Notes: generated by a model not told the origin, from the letters alone. A stretch of 46,158 nt of DNA from Bacillota bacterium (GCA_023415655.1 JAEZKD010000192.1:1-46158), one strand, 5' to 3'. Counted from the first letter of the stretch, positions 34,555 through 43,574 are shown. Translations and numbers: made by a program.

Positions 34555-35490
34555 TTAATTATGTACCACAGATATCTCTCGAACTCTTACATCACAAGCT
34601 CTATAATACTCCTCTACCATATCCTCCTTACAAAAACCTTTCGATGCACCATTAAAACGAATTTTTAATGCAGCAAAAATTTCTGCTCGAATCAATGCAT
34701 CAACAGCTGAATATCCTTTTATATAATAATGAATAAAGCAAGAAAACAAAGCATCTCCTGCTCCAAGCGTATTCACAACTTCGCCTACATTAGCTGCTTC
34801 CAAGTGATACATTTTATCCTCCGAACGCACATACAACAATGCTCCCTTTTTACCAAGTCCAATCACAATGATCTTTGAAGAATACGTTTCTTTCAATTTC
34901 CAAAGGAATTCTTTTGCATCACATGGCAATTTCTCGTCACTTAAGAATAAAAGATCTGCATATTCCATGAAATCCTTATTATATTCATCATTGATATCGC
35001 TTAATACATGAACATCGGTTGCAATCACTTTACCTAACTTCTTTGCATGTTTCAAAATTGGACGATTAAAATTAATATTACATAACACAAGCAAATCACT
35101 ATCCGCTATAGCTTGTTCTATGTTTGTAGAATCGAATTTTCTTTCCTGAATTTCCTTTAGATCACAATAAATCTGCCGTTTCCCTTCCTCATCATATAAC
35201 GCAACGGTAACAGGAGTCTCTACTAATTCTTGATGGATGAAATCGATCGACATTTTATCGTTCTCTAACTTAGATAGAATTCTCTTCCCCTCTTCATCAT
35301 TACCAATCAAAGAATTCAGTTGAACCTCATTTCCTAATTCAATAAGCGCTCTTGCTACATTATAAGCTACTCCAGAAACATCTGATTTAATTCCGAAAAA
35401 AGGATAATCGATAGGGAAATAAGGGATTGGGAACTGTTTTACCTTTACTGTTGTCTCTATATTAGTTAGACCTGATACGATTACTTTCAT
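34555..35490 (-). CDS. PfkB family carbohydrate/nucleoside kinase
   Basis: Sugar kinase of 311 aa. The N-terminal substrate region SGVAYNVARALIELG and the C-terminal NTLGAGDALFSCFIHYY (anion hole and catalytic Asp) define the PfkB/ribokinase family; KIIVIGLGKKGALLY precedes the ATP site. The four-base overlap ATGA with the TrmB-type regulator gene upstream shows they form one operon, so the regulator probably senses this kinase's substrate or product. The exact substrate cannot be told. No classic terminator follows; two short hairpins stand near 34510-34535. No sugar transporter is adjacent. Confidence 0.93.
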   Translation of the reverse strand: MKVIVSGLTNIETTVKVKQFPIPYFPIDYPFFGIKSDVSGVAYNVARALIELGNEVQLNSLIGNDEEGKRILSKLENDKMSIDFIHQELVETPVTVALYDEEGKRQIYCDLKEIQERKFDSTNIEQAIADSDLLVLCNINFNRPILKHAKKLGKVIATDVHVLSDINDEYNKDFMEYADLLFLSDEKLPCDAKEFLWKLKETYSSKIIVIGLGKKGALLYVRSEDKMYHLEAANVGEVVNTLGAGDALFSCFIHYYIKGYSAVDALIRAEIFAALKIRFNGASKGFCKEDMVEEYYRACDVRVREISVVHN

Positions 35491-36284
35491 TTTGCATCCT
35501 CCTCATTTTGCCTTGCTTCAAAGGCTGTATTTAAATAAAATCCACTATCATAGATTTCTTTTCCATATCGATTTCTCAATTTTAGTAAATAAATATCATT
35601 GTGAATGTGCTCTGATAAGATTTTAATAGCAAGCGCATTATTACTTAGCGTTCCATTCCACTCCTGTAGCTGATTTCCTCGATCCGCGATCAAAGAAATC
35701 TCATTGTCTACGACTAACATTAATCTAGATGCGATATGGTCATTTGGCATCCTTCTATTATGTGAATAAAATTCTACCTCACATCCAATCTCCAAATCAT
35801 AGAAGGAGAACACGACTACCCTTACGTTTCTTACTTTTAATAACCTTAATTCTTGCCTAAGAGATGACAAATCAAAATCAGCATTGATATATACTTCATT
35901 GTTAGCATCATTTAGTATTTTCTTTGCTTTAAGGATCGCAGTGTCAAACCCACGAAACACTTGATGAATCGTTTCTCTTCTTAATTCTCTATAGTTATTT
36001 AATTGCGTTTGTGATTCTTCCATTGCTTTTGTCATCTCCAAACGCATCTTTCCAAGAATCACTTCAGGTTCCTGTGCTATGTACAAGGCAGTATTGTTAG
36101 GTAGCATTTCTACCATTCCCTTTTCTAACATATGCTCCAATGCATTGTAAATGGAGGTTCTAGCAATATCAATTTTTTTTGCTAATTGATATGCTGATAA
36201 TGGTTCTGATCCTAATAAAGCTAGATAAATCTGTGTTTCCAGCTTTGTGAAATTCAGTTTTTCAAGATTTTCTTGTATGCTCAT
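35487..36284 (-). CDS. TrmB-family transcriptional regulator
   Basis: DNA-binding regulator of 265 aa. Residues about 5-75 form the TrmB winged helix (LNFTKLETQIYLALLGSEPLSAYQLAK, then ARTSIYNALEHMLEKGMVEM). The C-terminal part from about residue 105 is the sugar-sensing TrmB domain. Family members bind sugars and control sugar uptake or metabolism. It is the promoter-proximal gene with the PfkB kinase. A 17-bp palindrome just downstream of the -10 makes autoregulation likely. Start ATG 36284 follows GGAAGAGGTG. Confidence 0.92.
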   Translation of the reverse strand: MSIQENLEKLNFTKLETQIYLALLGSEPLSAYQLAKKIDIARTSIYNALEHMLEKGMVEMLPNNTALYIAQEPEVILGKMRLEMTKAMEESQTQLNNYRELRRETIHQVFRGFDTAILKAKKILNDANNEVYINADFDLSSLRQELRLLKVRNVRVVVFSFYDLEIGCEVEFYSHNRRMPNDHIASRLMLVVDNEISLIADRGNQLQEWNGTLSNNALAIKILSEHIHNDIYLLKLRNRYGKEIYDSGFYLNTAFEARQNEEDAK

Positions 36285-36304
36285 ACTTCACCTCTTCCTA
36301 ATAG

Positions 36305-36358
36305 TCGTACATTATGTACAACTAATTCTACTATAAAATAGTTTCCATGATTTTTCAA
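36305..36358 (-). promoter_or_regulatory. TrmB-PfkB operon promoter and operator
   Basis: TTGAAA (36353-36358), 17-bp spacer, TATAGT (36330-36335) on the minus strand. From about +2 to +18 lies the palindrome TYGTACAT-N-ATGTACRA (36305-36321). A dimer bound there would block transcription start, the usual place for an autorepressor operator. Confidence 0.7.
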
Positions 36359-36435
36359 GTTTGTATTTGATGTTAAGCATTATTGAAAATTCTATCGAAT
36401 GAAATTACTTATTTCTTCCTCTTATTTTACTGATA

Positions 36436-36462
36436 GGAAAATTATAATTTGATTAATTTTCC
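36436..36462 (+). promoter_or_regulatory. Palindrome over the promoter of the XRE-ABC exporter operon
   Basis: Nine-base arms GGAAAATTA (36436-36444) and TAATTTTCC (36454-36462) separated by nine bases. A TATAAT hexamer (36443-36448) lies inside, so a bound regulator would cover the -10. The likely ligand is the XRE protein encoded next. No strong -35 is visible. Confidence 0.5.
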
Positions 36463-36521
36463 AATTGTTGTCTTTTCTTTTCTAATGTAATCCATTAAAA
36501 TACTTAATAGGGGGTGATCAT

Positions 36522-37607
36522 ATGCAACTAAATATCGGTGAAAATATCCGTTCCTTTCGCAAAAAAAGAAACTTAACTCAAGAACAACTTGCAGAAGCAG
36601 TTGGTGTTACGGTAGGTGCTGTCTCCAAATGGGAAACAAACCAATCAAGTCCTGATATCAACATGATAGTTCTATTAGCAGAATTCTTTGAAACTTCTAT
36701 TGATGTATTATTAGGTTATCAACTCCAAACCACACATATCAAAGAAGCTAAGGAAAGGATTAAGAACTTCTATCAAACTAAAAAGTATGAAAGTGGTAAA
36801 TTGGAGGTTCAAAAATCACTCCTAAAATATCCAAACTGTTTTGATATTGTATATGAAAGTGCTAGGTTTTACTCCTTACATGGAATGGAGCAAAAAAACA
36901 AGGAGGATTTAACCTATTCTCTTACCTTATATCAACGTACCTTAAGCCTCATCGATCAGAATACCGATGAGACCATCAATGAGTTCACCATTCAAAATGA
37001 AATTGGATTCGTCTATGCAACCCTAGGTGATCTTCCAACTGCCATTTCTCATATGAAAAAATATAATTATGATGGAATCAATAATAGTAAAATTGGACTT
37101 TTGTTAGCTAATAATGGTTCCTATGACGAGGCTCTTCCTTTTCTATCTGAAAGTCTATTAACCCATTCCATGGAGTTATTTCGAACTGCTGTAGGACTTA
37201 TCAATTGTTACGACAATACCAAGAAACACGATTTGGCACTTGAAGTCATTGATTGGATCCAGGACTTTATTCATAGCTTAAAGAAAAACGAAAGCATCTC
37301 CTTTTTAGATAAGCTCGAAGTAATGTTAATCACAGCTCGGACTCTCATCTATGGAGAATCAAAAGAATATCAAGAAGCAAAAGATAGTCTAAGAAAGGCC
37401 ATGATTCTAGCAAAACAATACGATCAAGCTCCAGATTATAATGCAAATAAAACGAGATTTTACCACGGAAAAGATGAGTCTATCTATGATGACTTTGGAG
37501 AAACTGCTACCGCAGGTGTACTTCGTGCAATACAAGACAATGAGTCTTGCAAAGATATATTAATGAAGATGTGGGAGGAAATAAATAATGAAGACAGAAT
37601 CGATTAA
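36522..37607 (+). CDS. XRE-family regulator with TPR-like C-terminal domain
   Basis: Regulator of 361 aa. Residues 5-60 form a Cro/C1-type helix-turn-helix (IRSFRKKRNLTQEQLAEAVGVTVGAVSKWET). The remaining 290 residues are helical with repeated pairs resembling tetratricopeptide repeats (YDEALPFLSESLLTHSMELF, YQEAKDSLRKAMILAK). Such C-terminal domains often bind a peptide or protein signal. GGGGGTG lies five bases before ATG. The stop overlaps the following ABC exporter gene by 20 bp, so it most likely controls that exporter and itself through the palindrome at 36436-36462. Confidence 0.92.
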   Translation: MQLNIGENIRSFRKKRNLTQEQLAEAVGVTVGAVSKWETNQSSPDINMIVLLAEFFETSIDVLLGYQLQTTHIKEAKERIKNFYQTKKYESGKLEVQKSLLKYPNCFDIVYESARFYSLHGMEQKNKEDLTYSLTLYQRTLSLIDQNTDETINEFTIQNEIGFVYATLGDLPTAISHMKKYNYDGINNSKIGLLLANNGSYDEALPFLSESLLTHSMELFRTAVGLINCYDNTKKHDLALEVIDWIQDFIHSLKKNESISFLDKLEVMLITARTLIYGESKEYQEAKDSLRKAMILAKQYDQAPDYNANKTRFYHGKDESIYDDFGETATAGVLRAIQDNESCKDILMKMWEEINNEDRID

Positions 37608-39327
37608 CAAAAGAGAAACGCTCAAACGACGAAAGATGTTTACCAAACAATTTTTCCATCACAATAAGCTTATGTTTGCCTTCGCAATGTTTGCAACAAT
37701 CATGCTTGCTCTTGGGAATCTATTCATCTCTTGGCAGATGCAACAAATCATTGATATTGCTTCTGGGGTATCAAAAACGTTCTCTCTTCTTGGGATTAGC
37801 TTACTTGTTGGAGCCACCGTATTGGTATTCTTCTTCATTATGGTGATTGATTTTTATGCAACACCACGTTTTCTTAAAAAAGCCATGCAACAATACAAAG
37901 ACTTTGCATTTCAAGAAATCACGAAGAAAAGTATCAATACCTTCACTGGAGAGAATACCTCAACTTATATATCCGCATTAACCAATGATGTTACAAGTAT
38001 TGAGGTGAACTATTTAGCAAAATTATTTGCCTTGATTATGCAAATTATTATGTTTTTTGGTGCATTTACTATGATGCTATATTATAGTTCTTTGCTCACT
38101 TTAATTGCTTTCCTGGTCTCAATTTTACCTGTCATTGCTTCGGTACTCACAGGTAATCGGCTAGCAATCCAAGAAAAGCGAGTTTCCGATCAAAATGAAA
38201 ACTTCATGGGAATGATCAAAGATACACTCTCTGGATTCTCTGTAATCAAAAGCTTTAAAGCTGAGCGTGAGATTTTCAATTTATTTGCAAAAAACAATAA
38301 AAAAACAGAAGAAATCAAAAGTAAACGTCGAAAGACAGATATGGTGATTCAAACCATTGGTGCGACAGCTGGAATCATTGCACAGTTTGGTGTCTTCTTA
38401 TTTGGTGCCTATCTCGCATTATCTGGGAAAGGGGTAACTGCCGGCGTTGTAATTGTCTTTGTACAATTAATGAATTTCGTAATTACACCAATATCAACTG
38501 TACCACAAATTTTAGCGAATCGAAAGGCAGCCAATGCTCTGATTGACAAACTTGCTGCTGCAATCTGTGCCAATGTAAGGCAGGATGGCAAAATCGTATC
38601 TAGTGAGCTTACAAAGGGTATTGAGATTAAAGATTTGAGCTTTTCTTATGATCAGGATAACCCAGTACTCCAAAACATCAATGCTAACTTTGAAGTAGGA
38701 AAAAGCTATGCCATCGTTGGTGGTTCTGGTAGTGGTAAATCCACACTGTTGAATCTATTAATGGGAAGTAATGAAAACTATGAGGGTGAAATTCGTATCA
38801 ATGACGAAGAACTACGTTCGATTGACTCTAACTCTCTTTATGATTTGGTTTCGATTGTACAACAGAATGTCTTTGTATTTAATAGCACCATTCGTGATAA
38901 TATAACAATGTTTCGTGAATTTGATGAGAGCAAACGTAATCGTGCAATCAGTATGTCAGGACTTGACGAACTTATAAAAGAACGTGGTGATGATTATGCC
39001 TGTGGTGAGAATGGTTGTGGTCTTTCTGGTGGAGAACGTCAGCGTATCTCGATTGCTCGAAGCTTGCTTCGAGAGACTCCAATCTTATTAGTTGATGAAG
39101 CAACTGCTGCACTCGATGCAGCAACTGCCTTTTCGGTTACGAATTCTATTCTAAACTTAGCTGGTCTCACAAGAATCATTGTCACACATCGTTTAGAAGA
39201 CGCACTTTTAAAAAAATATGATGAGATTCTAGTACTTAGAAATGGAAGGATTACCGAATCTGGTACCTTTGAAGAATTGATGGCGAAAAAAGAGTACTTC
39301 TATTCCCTATATAACGTATCACAGTAG
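37588..39327 (+). CDS. ABC exporter half-transporter (TMD-NBD fusion)
   Basis: Membrane exporter subunit of 579 aa that should work as a homodimer. Six TM segments cover residues about 27-310, followed by the nucleotide-binding domain: Walker A GGSGSGKST near 380, Q-loop VQQN, signature LSGGERQRIS, Walker B ILLVDEATAALD, switch His in VTHRLED. The type is that of lipid, peptide or drug exporters (MsbA/LmrA layout); no peptidase C39 domain is present, so leaderless substrates or drugs are likelier than class II bacteriocins. GGAGG nine bases before ATG, inside the regulator gene. A terminator follows. Confidence 0.94.
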   Translation: MKTESINKRETLKRRKMFTKQFFHHNKLMFAFAMFATIMLALGNLFISWQMQQIIDIASGVSKTFSLLGISLLVGATVLVFFFIMVIDFYATPRFLKKAMQQYKDFAFQEITKKSINTFTGENTSTYISALTNDVTSIEVNYLAKLFALIMQIIMFFGAFTMMLYYSSLLTLIAFLVSILPVIASVLTGNRLAIQEKRVSDQNENFMGMIKDTLSGFSVIKSFKAEREIFNLFAKNNKKTEEIKSKRRKTDMVIQTIGATAGIIAQFGVFLFGAYLALSGKGVTAGVVIVFVQLMNFVITPISTVPQILANRKAANALIDKLAAAICANVRQDGKIVSSELTKGIEIKDLSFSYDQDNPVLQNINANFEVGKSYAIVGGSGSGKSTLLNLLMGSNENYEGEIRINDEELRSIDSNSLYDLVSIVQQNVFVFNSTIRDNITMFREFDESKRNRAISMSGLDELIKERGDDYACGENGCGLSGGERQRISIARSLLRETPILLVDEATAALDAATAFSVTNSILNLAGLTRIIVTHRLEDALLKKYDEILVLRNGRITESGTFEELMAKKEYFYSLYNVSQ

Positions 39328-39346
39328 TGGTTCACAGCAATGGCAC

Positions 39347-39384
39347 AAGGCCTCCTATGGTAGTTGATCCATAGGAGGCCTTTT
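39347..39384 (+). terminator. Terminator of the XRE-ABC exporter operon
   Basis: Perfect 14-bp GC-rich stem (39347-39360 with 39369-39382), loop of eight, then TTTT on the plus strand (39381-39384). Confidence 0.93.
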
Positions 39385-39462
39385 AAGAAAATTCTCTTAT
39401 ATACATAGTAATTTCAATTCTATTCATTGCTTTTTTTAGTTAGTACAATGAAAGATATTTTC

Positions 39463-40332
39463 TTACACTTCTCCAACCTCTTTTATTAACTGATCAATCA
39501 AAGAATAGATCCATGTCTTAATCGATGAAAACTGAAATCCCAAACGATTCGCTAACTCAGTATTAATACTATAATCAGAAGGTCCATTATAAGGTGCAGC
39601 TTCACCCTCTGATGATAAGATTGGAACTTTTCCTGTTTTTTCTTCTATGTATTCTGCAATTTCTTTGATGGAAATTGTCCCTTCACAAGCTCCATTGATG
39701 GGACCAACATAATCAGTAGTAGAAAGCCAAGCTAGGAATTGACCAGCTTCCTTCGAAGATATAAATGGTATCTTCGCTTCATAATTATCTACATACATAG
39801 GAATCTGACGTAGAATGTGCTCCACGTAAAAATAGAATCTCTTTGTATAGTCATCTTCTCCGATTACTAAAGGGAATCGAACTGCAATTGGTTTCACGTT
39901 GTGATATTGTTGAAACAATGCGCATTCTGCTTGTCTTTTGATCTCACCATATGGATAAGCATCTCGATCACACCAAATTAACTCTTTGGTCATTGGATCA
40001 AAATCACTTTCTTTTGTATTAGGATGAAACTCATACACTGCTATCGTTGAAATCATAATATATCGATCACAAGAGATATGCTCAAGTAATTGTCTCGTAT
40101 CATTCGAGCAATAATTTAAGCTATCATATACAACATCATAATGTCTTCCTGCTAGATTTTTCTTAATGCTATCTTCCTCCAAACGATCAAATTTGATACG
40201 GTTTACAGTATCAGCAAAATGATCAATTGTCTCCCCTCTTGTTGCAATTGTTACCCTATGTCCCTCTGAAAGCAATTGTTCCACGAGATGTTTTCCCATC
40301 AAACGCGTTCCACCGATCACTAGAATATTCAT
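39463..40332 (-). CDS. NAD-dependent epimerase/dehydratase (extended SDR)
   Basis: Nucleotide-sugar or related oxidoreductase of 289 aa. The Rossmann loop is GGTRLMGKHL at residues 7-16, near the atypical SDR type also seen in plant CSP41-like proteins. The active-site pair is YPYGEIK (YxxxK). Downstream, FPLVIGEDDYTKRF and FISSKEAGQFLAWL match the family. AAGGAGG lies 12 bases before ATG. It follows the kinase remnant by 101 bp and could be the end of the minus-strand run from 43322. Substrate unknown. Confidence 0.9.
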   Translation of the reverse strand: MNILVIGGTRLMGKHLVEQLLSEGHRVTIATRGETIDHFADTVNRIKFDRLEEDSIKKNLAGRHYDVVYDSLNYCSNDTRQLLEHISCDRYIMISTIAVYEFHPNTKESDFDPMTKELIWCDRDAYPYGEIKRQAECALFQQYHNVKPIAVRFPLVIGEDDYTKRFYFYVEHILRQIPMYVDNYEAKIPFISSKEAGQFLAWLSTTDYVGPINGACEGTISIKEIAEYIEEKTGKVPILSSEGEAAPYNGPSDYSINTELANRLGFQFSSIKTWIYSLIDQLIKEVGEV

Positions 40333-40433
40333 TTATGAACCAACCTCCTTTATTACCTTAGTAAATTTTAACTCAATGCTTAGTAATGATAGACACGATC
40401 TCAATCCATCAATGTTATGAACGTAAATGTCCT

Positions 40434-40769
40434 TTATACCCCAAATCGATATTCTCTCTCTTCCTTGTCGTTTGCCACAAGATGAAAGCTTTTCATAATC
40501 ATATCAGCAACCTCATCTGATTCAAGATTTGTATTATCAATTTTGACGTGATTATCAAACCAAATTTCATCACAATTTGAGTTAAGTCTATGTTTTTCTG
40601 CATCTCTCAAAAGATTTGACTTGCTCCATTCGATATCTTTTTTTGAAGCTTTTCTCTCCAATCGATGTGGTGTTACGTTTCTCTCGAGTCTGGTTTCGAT
40701 ATCTGCGCTCAGCTCAAGAAAATAGAAAGTTCCGCCATTGGACTGAAACAAATTAGCTAATCTCACAAC
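40434..40769 (-). pseudogene. P-loop kinase (shikimate-kinase-like), C-terminal remnant
   Basis: Residues VVRLANLFQSNGGTFYFLE, then SADIETRLERNVTPHRLERK and the end IDNTNLESDEVADMIMKSF match the C-terminal half of a roughly 180-aa P-loop nucleotide kinase-like family. The N-terminal half with the Walker A loop is absent. Reading upstream, the sequence runs straight into the coding region of the HD protein in another frame. The only available start is a TTG at 40808 without a ribosome site. This looks like a deletion joining the end of the HD gene to the middle of the kinase gene. Confidence 0.75.
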
Positions 40770-41394
40770 TATACTCAAGCTGTTCCTGTAATCTCTTATA
40801 AAATTCAATTTGAAAATCCAATTTGGAAATCCACAATTGGGTTGCTGTTTTGGTTGTTAACGGTTCCTGTTTATATCTATGTAGCTTCTCCAATATGGAA
40901 TGAACCTTTTCTTGTTTTTCCAATAATGTCATTTTATCAAATTCAACAAACTTAAGATTTTCAAAAATACGATAAGCACCAAATCGATCAATGTTATCCG
41001 CTTCTCCGATTGTGACTGCCAATGGTGTTCTATTCCCCTCTATATCAGCCATATCATCAACATGGATTGCAATACCATAACAGATTTCTTCTATCACTTC
41101 TCTATCTAGATTTAGTCCTTCTAGAAATGGTCGAGCAATACTGGCAGATGTTCGTCCATGGTTTAACCAATCCTCCTTCTGATCAAATCCCCTTCCGTAG
41201 GACACATCATGTAATAAGCATCCAATCACCGTTGCTTCCACATTAAATCCCTCTTTTAGCGCAATCTCCTTCCCAATATTCGCAACTCGATAGGAATGTT
41301 CCAAGCGATATCTTTTTTCCTCCTCATGTAACTTAAAATATTTCCCTACATCAAATTGATTCTTTAGAAACTCTTGGGTTTTCTTAATATTCAT
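40753..41394 (-). CDS. HD-domain metal-dependent phosphohydrolase
   Basis: Cytosolic HD protein of 213 aa. Using the longer frame, metal ligands are H34 (LEHSYRVANIG), H63/D64 (LLHDVSYG), H80 (LNHGRTS) and the later HVDD, the normal HD set. The substrate is probably a nucleotide or phosphorylated metabolite. Two ATG codons stand in tandem at 41397 and 41394; AGGGAG six bases before the second favours it. The last 17 bp overlap the kinase remnant, so the final residues (EYSCEIS) may have been changed by the deletion that created the remnant. Probably in one transcript with the HAD and isomerase genes upstream. Confidence 0.9.
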   Translation of the reverse strand: MNIKKTQEFLKNQFDVGKYFKLHEEEKRYRLEHSYRVANIGKEIALKEGFNVEATVIGCLLHDVSYGRGFDQKEDWLNHGRTSASIARPFLEGLNLDREVIEEICYGIAIHVDDMADIEGNRTPLAVTIGEADNIDRFGAYRIFENLKFVEFDKMTLLEKQEKVHSILEKLHRYKQEPLTTKTATQLWISKLDFQIEFYKRLQEQLEYSCEIS

Positions 41395-41412
41395 CATGAT
41401 CTCCCTAAATTT

Positions 41413-41721
41413 TTAAAATTTTTGTTCCATGATAATGCTACGCTCTGTCATTCCCATCGCATGGTAAAAATCAATCGCATTGGTATTAAATGACCAGACA
41501 TTTAGTTCCATAACGTCAGCACCTCTTAGTCTTGATAATCGTTTTGCTTCCTCAAATAAAGCTTTACCTATCCCTGATTTTCTATCCTCTTGATTCACGC
41601 ATAACTCTTCCATAAATGCAACCTTACGCGATTTCATCAAAGGATTTTTCGATGGCTCTCTTAAGGTAACAAAGCAAACCCAAGGATCTCGTTTATCATC
41701 CTTTTCATAATAACTATGTTT
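41413..41721 (-). pseudogene. GNAT acetyltransferase, C-terminal remnant
   Basis: The frame reads YYEKDDKRDPWVCFVTLREP, KNPLMKSRKVAFMEELCVNQ, then GIGKALFEEAKRLSRLRGAD and a normal C-terminus. This is the second half of a common GNAT type, including the acetyl-CoA loop. It is closed upstream by TAA at 41722-41724, and there is no start codon before the conserved part except a TTG at 41640. The first 60-70 residues of the family are missing, so a working enzyme is unlikely. It lies 15 bp before the HD gene. Confidence 0.75.
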
Positions 41722-41782
41722 TTAATTCTCGAATTTGTACCTTATTTACCTAGACGATAATATATTCCTCTATTTAACTGTT

Positions 41783-42511
41783 TCATACTTCCAAATTCAG
41801 AATAATCTCTTTCAGCTCATCCCAATGCTGAATTGTTAAGATATTCTCTTTTTCACTATACTCAAGATCAATTGCTCCAATGTACCATACTGGATACATC
41901 CCTGCATTGGTTGCACCTACAATATCACATTCATACTGGTCTCCAACAAACCAAACATCCTCTGCTGATAACCCAGCTTTTAAAAGAGCTAGTTCAAAGA
42001 TTCTCTTATTAGGTTTTCGAAACATGTACTCACTAGTTGCAAGGATAAATTCAAACTCATGGTTTGGAATTGTAGTCGTAATACGTTCTTCTAACGCTTC
42101 TTTGCAATATGAAATATTACTAATCACCCCACTGCGAATACCTATACTTTTAATAAAAGAGAGAAAGTCAAGAATGCCATCGGTTGGTTTTCCTGGTGCG
42201 GCTGCTTCCCAAAATACCTTATCTATTTCGTTAGAAGATAACGACAATTCGATTCCCTGTGATTCATACAAATAGGAGGTAAACATGTGATTTGGTATTT
42301 CCACTTGCAATAAATGTCGTTTCAAAGGATCAAATCTACCCACTTCGTTATTAATAGATTTGCCAGCATCCATTATTTCTTTTGCTGTGCGATTATATTT
42401 ATTTTTTGTAGCATATTTAAGAATGGCATCCGTTCCTTTGATCCCATCAAATTTTCTTTCATTTACTAAGGTTTGACCATAATCAAATAGAATCATTTTA
42501 GGTAATTTCAT
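41783..42511 (-). CDS. HAD-family hydrolase with DxG motif I
   Basis: Haloacid dehalogenase-like protein of 242 aa with a helical cap (C1 type). Motif I is ILFDYGQTLV: the nucleophile Asp is kept but the usual second Asp (general acid/base) is Gly. Motif II is GVISNIS, motif III lysine is in FRKPNKRIF, and motif IV is FVGDQYECDIVGATNAG. Most such proteins are small-molecule phosphatases; the missing acid suggests slower or altered chemistry. It is 25 bp behind the isomerase gene, probably same transcript. AGGAGG precedes the ATG. Confidence 0.9.
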   Translation of the reverse strand: MKLPKMILFDYGQTLVNERKFDGIKGTDAILKYATKNKYNRTAKEIMDAGKSINNEVGRFDPLKRHLLQVEIPNHMFTSYLYESQGIELSLSSNEIDKVFWEAAAPGKPTDGILDFLSFIKSIGIRSGVISNISYCKEALEERITTTIPNHEFEFILATSEYMFRKPNKRIFELALLKAGLSAEDVWFVGDQYECDIVGATNAGMYPVWYIGAIDLEYSEKENILTIQHWDELKEIILNLEV

Positions 42512-42536
42512 TGAATTCCCTCCTACAATCGTAATT

Positions 42537-43322
42537 CTAACTATAAAACTGCTTTAACCAATGCATCGACTGTCTTAATGCTTCAATTGTTTTTGTTTCG
42601 ATTACACATCTACAATCATATTGTTGAGCAATCGAAAGCTTATGTTTTAAATCAATCTCTCCTGTACCAAGAATCATATGGTCCTTCTGTTTCAATGAAT
42701 CATGGATATGAAAATGTTTTAGTCTTACTTCATTCTGCAAAAGATACGGTTCATCGATATTGCCACTACTATTTGAGTGGCCAATATCCCAAGTCAGTCC
42801 AAATACCTTACTTTTTAACAAGTGATTGATTGCTGACTTTTCATAATTACGAAATCCATCGGTGTTTTCAATACATATTTTGATATTACAATCACCGATC
42901 TCTTCTTCACACATCTTCCTAAATTCATGAAAAGCATTGATATAGGATTCAAAATACTGCTCATACAAGTGCACTTTTTTATCTGGTAAAGTAAAATCAA
43001 CACCATGATTCATATGCATATTAATAATGGGTACTCCAAGACTCTTAGCAACTCCAATAGTTCTTCTCACGGTTTCCACATAAGCTTTTGCTATGCTTTG
43101 ATTAAAATCTGCTAGATTCAAATTTTCATCCAAATGAATGGTATAATAAATATCCGCTAGTTTTGCTAACCTTGCGAAATAAGATACCCTTTCCAAAGAA
43201 TCGATTTGATACTCTGGAAGGTTCATATTAAGTTCAAGGAATTTTAATCCTAATTCCTTACATAGCGCTATGTTATCTTCCAAGCATTTATTTTCTATTA
43301 AAGTTGGCATTCCAAAATGCAT
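42537..43322 (-). CDS. Sugar phosphate isomerase/epimerase-like TIM barrel
   Basis: Xylose-isomerase-like TIM-barrel protein of 261 aa. Metal and substrate positions fit the family: FLELNMNLPEYQ near the start, MHMNHG, ICIENTDGF (conserved Glu), TWDIGHSNSSG (Asp and His) and HFHIHDSLK. The substrate may be a sugar, inositol derivative or hydroxypyruvate-like compound. ATG at 43322 is used; a TTG two codons earlier is nearer to AAGGAG (5 bases against 11) and is a real alternative. First gene behind the promoter at 43361-43389. Confidence 0.88.
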   Translation of the reverse strand: MHFGMPTLIENKCLEDNIALCKELGLKFLELNMNLPEYQIDSLERVSYFARLAKLADIYYTIHLDENLNLADFNQSIAKAYVETVRRTIGVAKSLGVPIINMHMNHGVDFTLPDKKVHLYEQYFESYINAFHEFRKMCEEEIGDCNIKICIENTDGFRNYEKSAINHLLKSKVFGLTWDIGHSNSSGNIDEPYLLQNEVRLKHFHIHDSLKQKDHMILGTGEIDLKHKLSIAQQYDCRCVIETKTIEALRQSMHWLKQFYS

Positions 43323-43360
43323 AAGCAATTGTACTCCTTAGGTTTCATCTATAGAATTTT

Positions 43361-43389
43361 ATTTTACACCATAATTTACCATATTTCAA
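43361..43389 (-). promoter_or_regulatory. Promoter of the isomerase-HAD-HD gene run
   Basis: TTGAAA (43384-43389), 17-bp spacer, TAAAAT (43361-43366) on the minus strand, about 40 bases before the start codon. The rest of the 345-bp gap 43323-43667 holds only the terminator at 43575-43620; between them I see nothing. Confidence 0.7.
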
Positions 43390-43574
43390 TTCTATTTTCG
43401 ACACCCTAAAAATCCTGTATTTAGCTTGTTTAACTATAGTTCCAAAACCTAAACCAACATTAAATAGTTCCCATTCTGGCAAAAGACACATACACATCCC
43501 AAGTGCAAATGTGAAATGATAAAGTTAAGCGTATTTGAATCACTATCCAAATGGCAACACATTTAATATTACAG

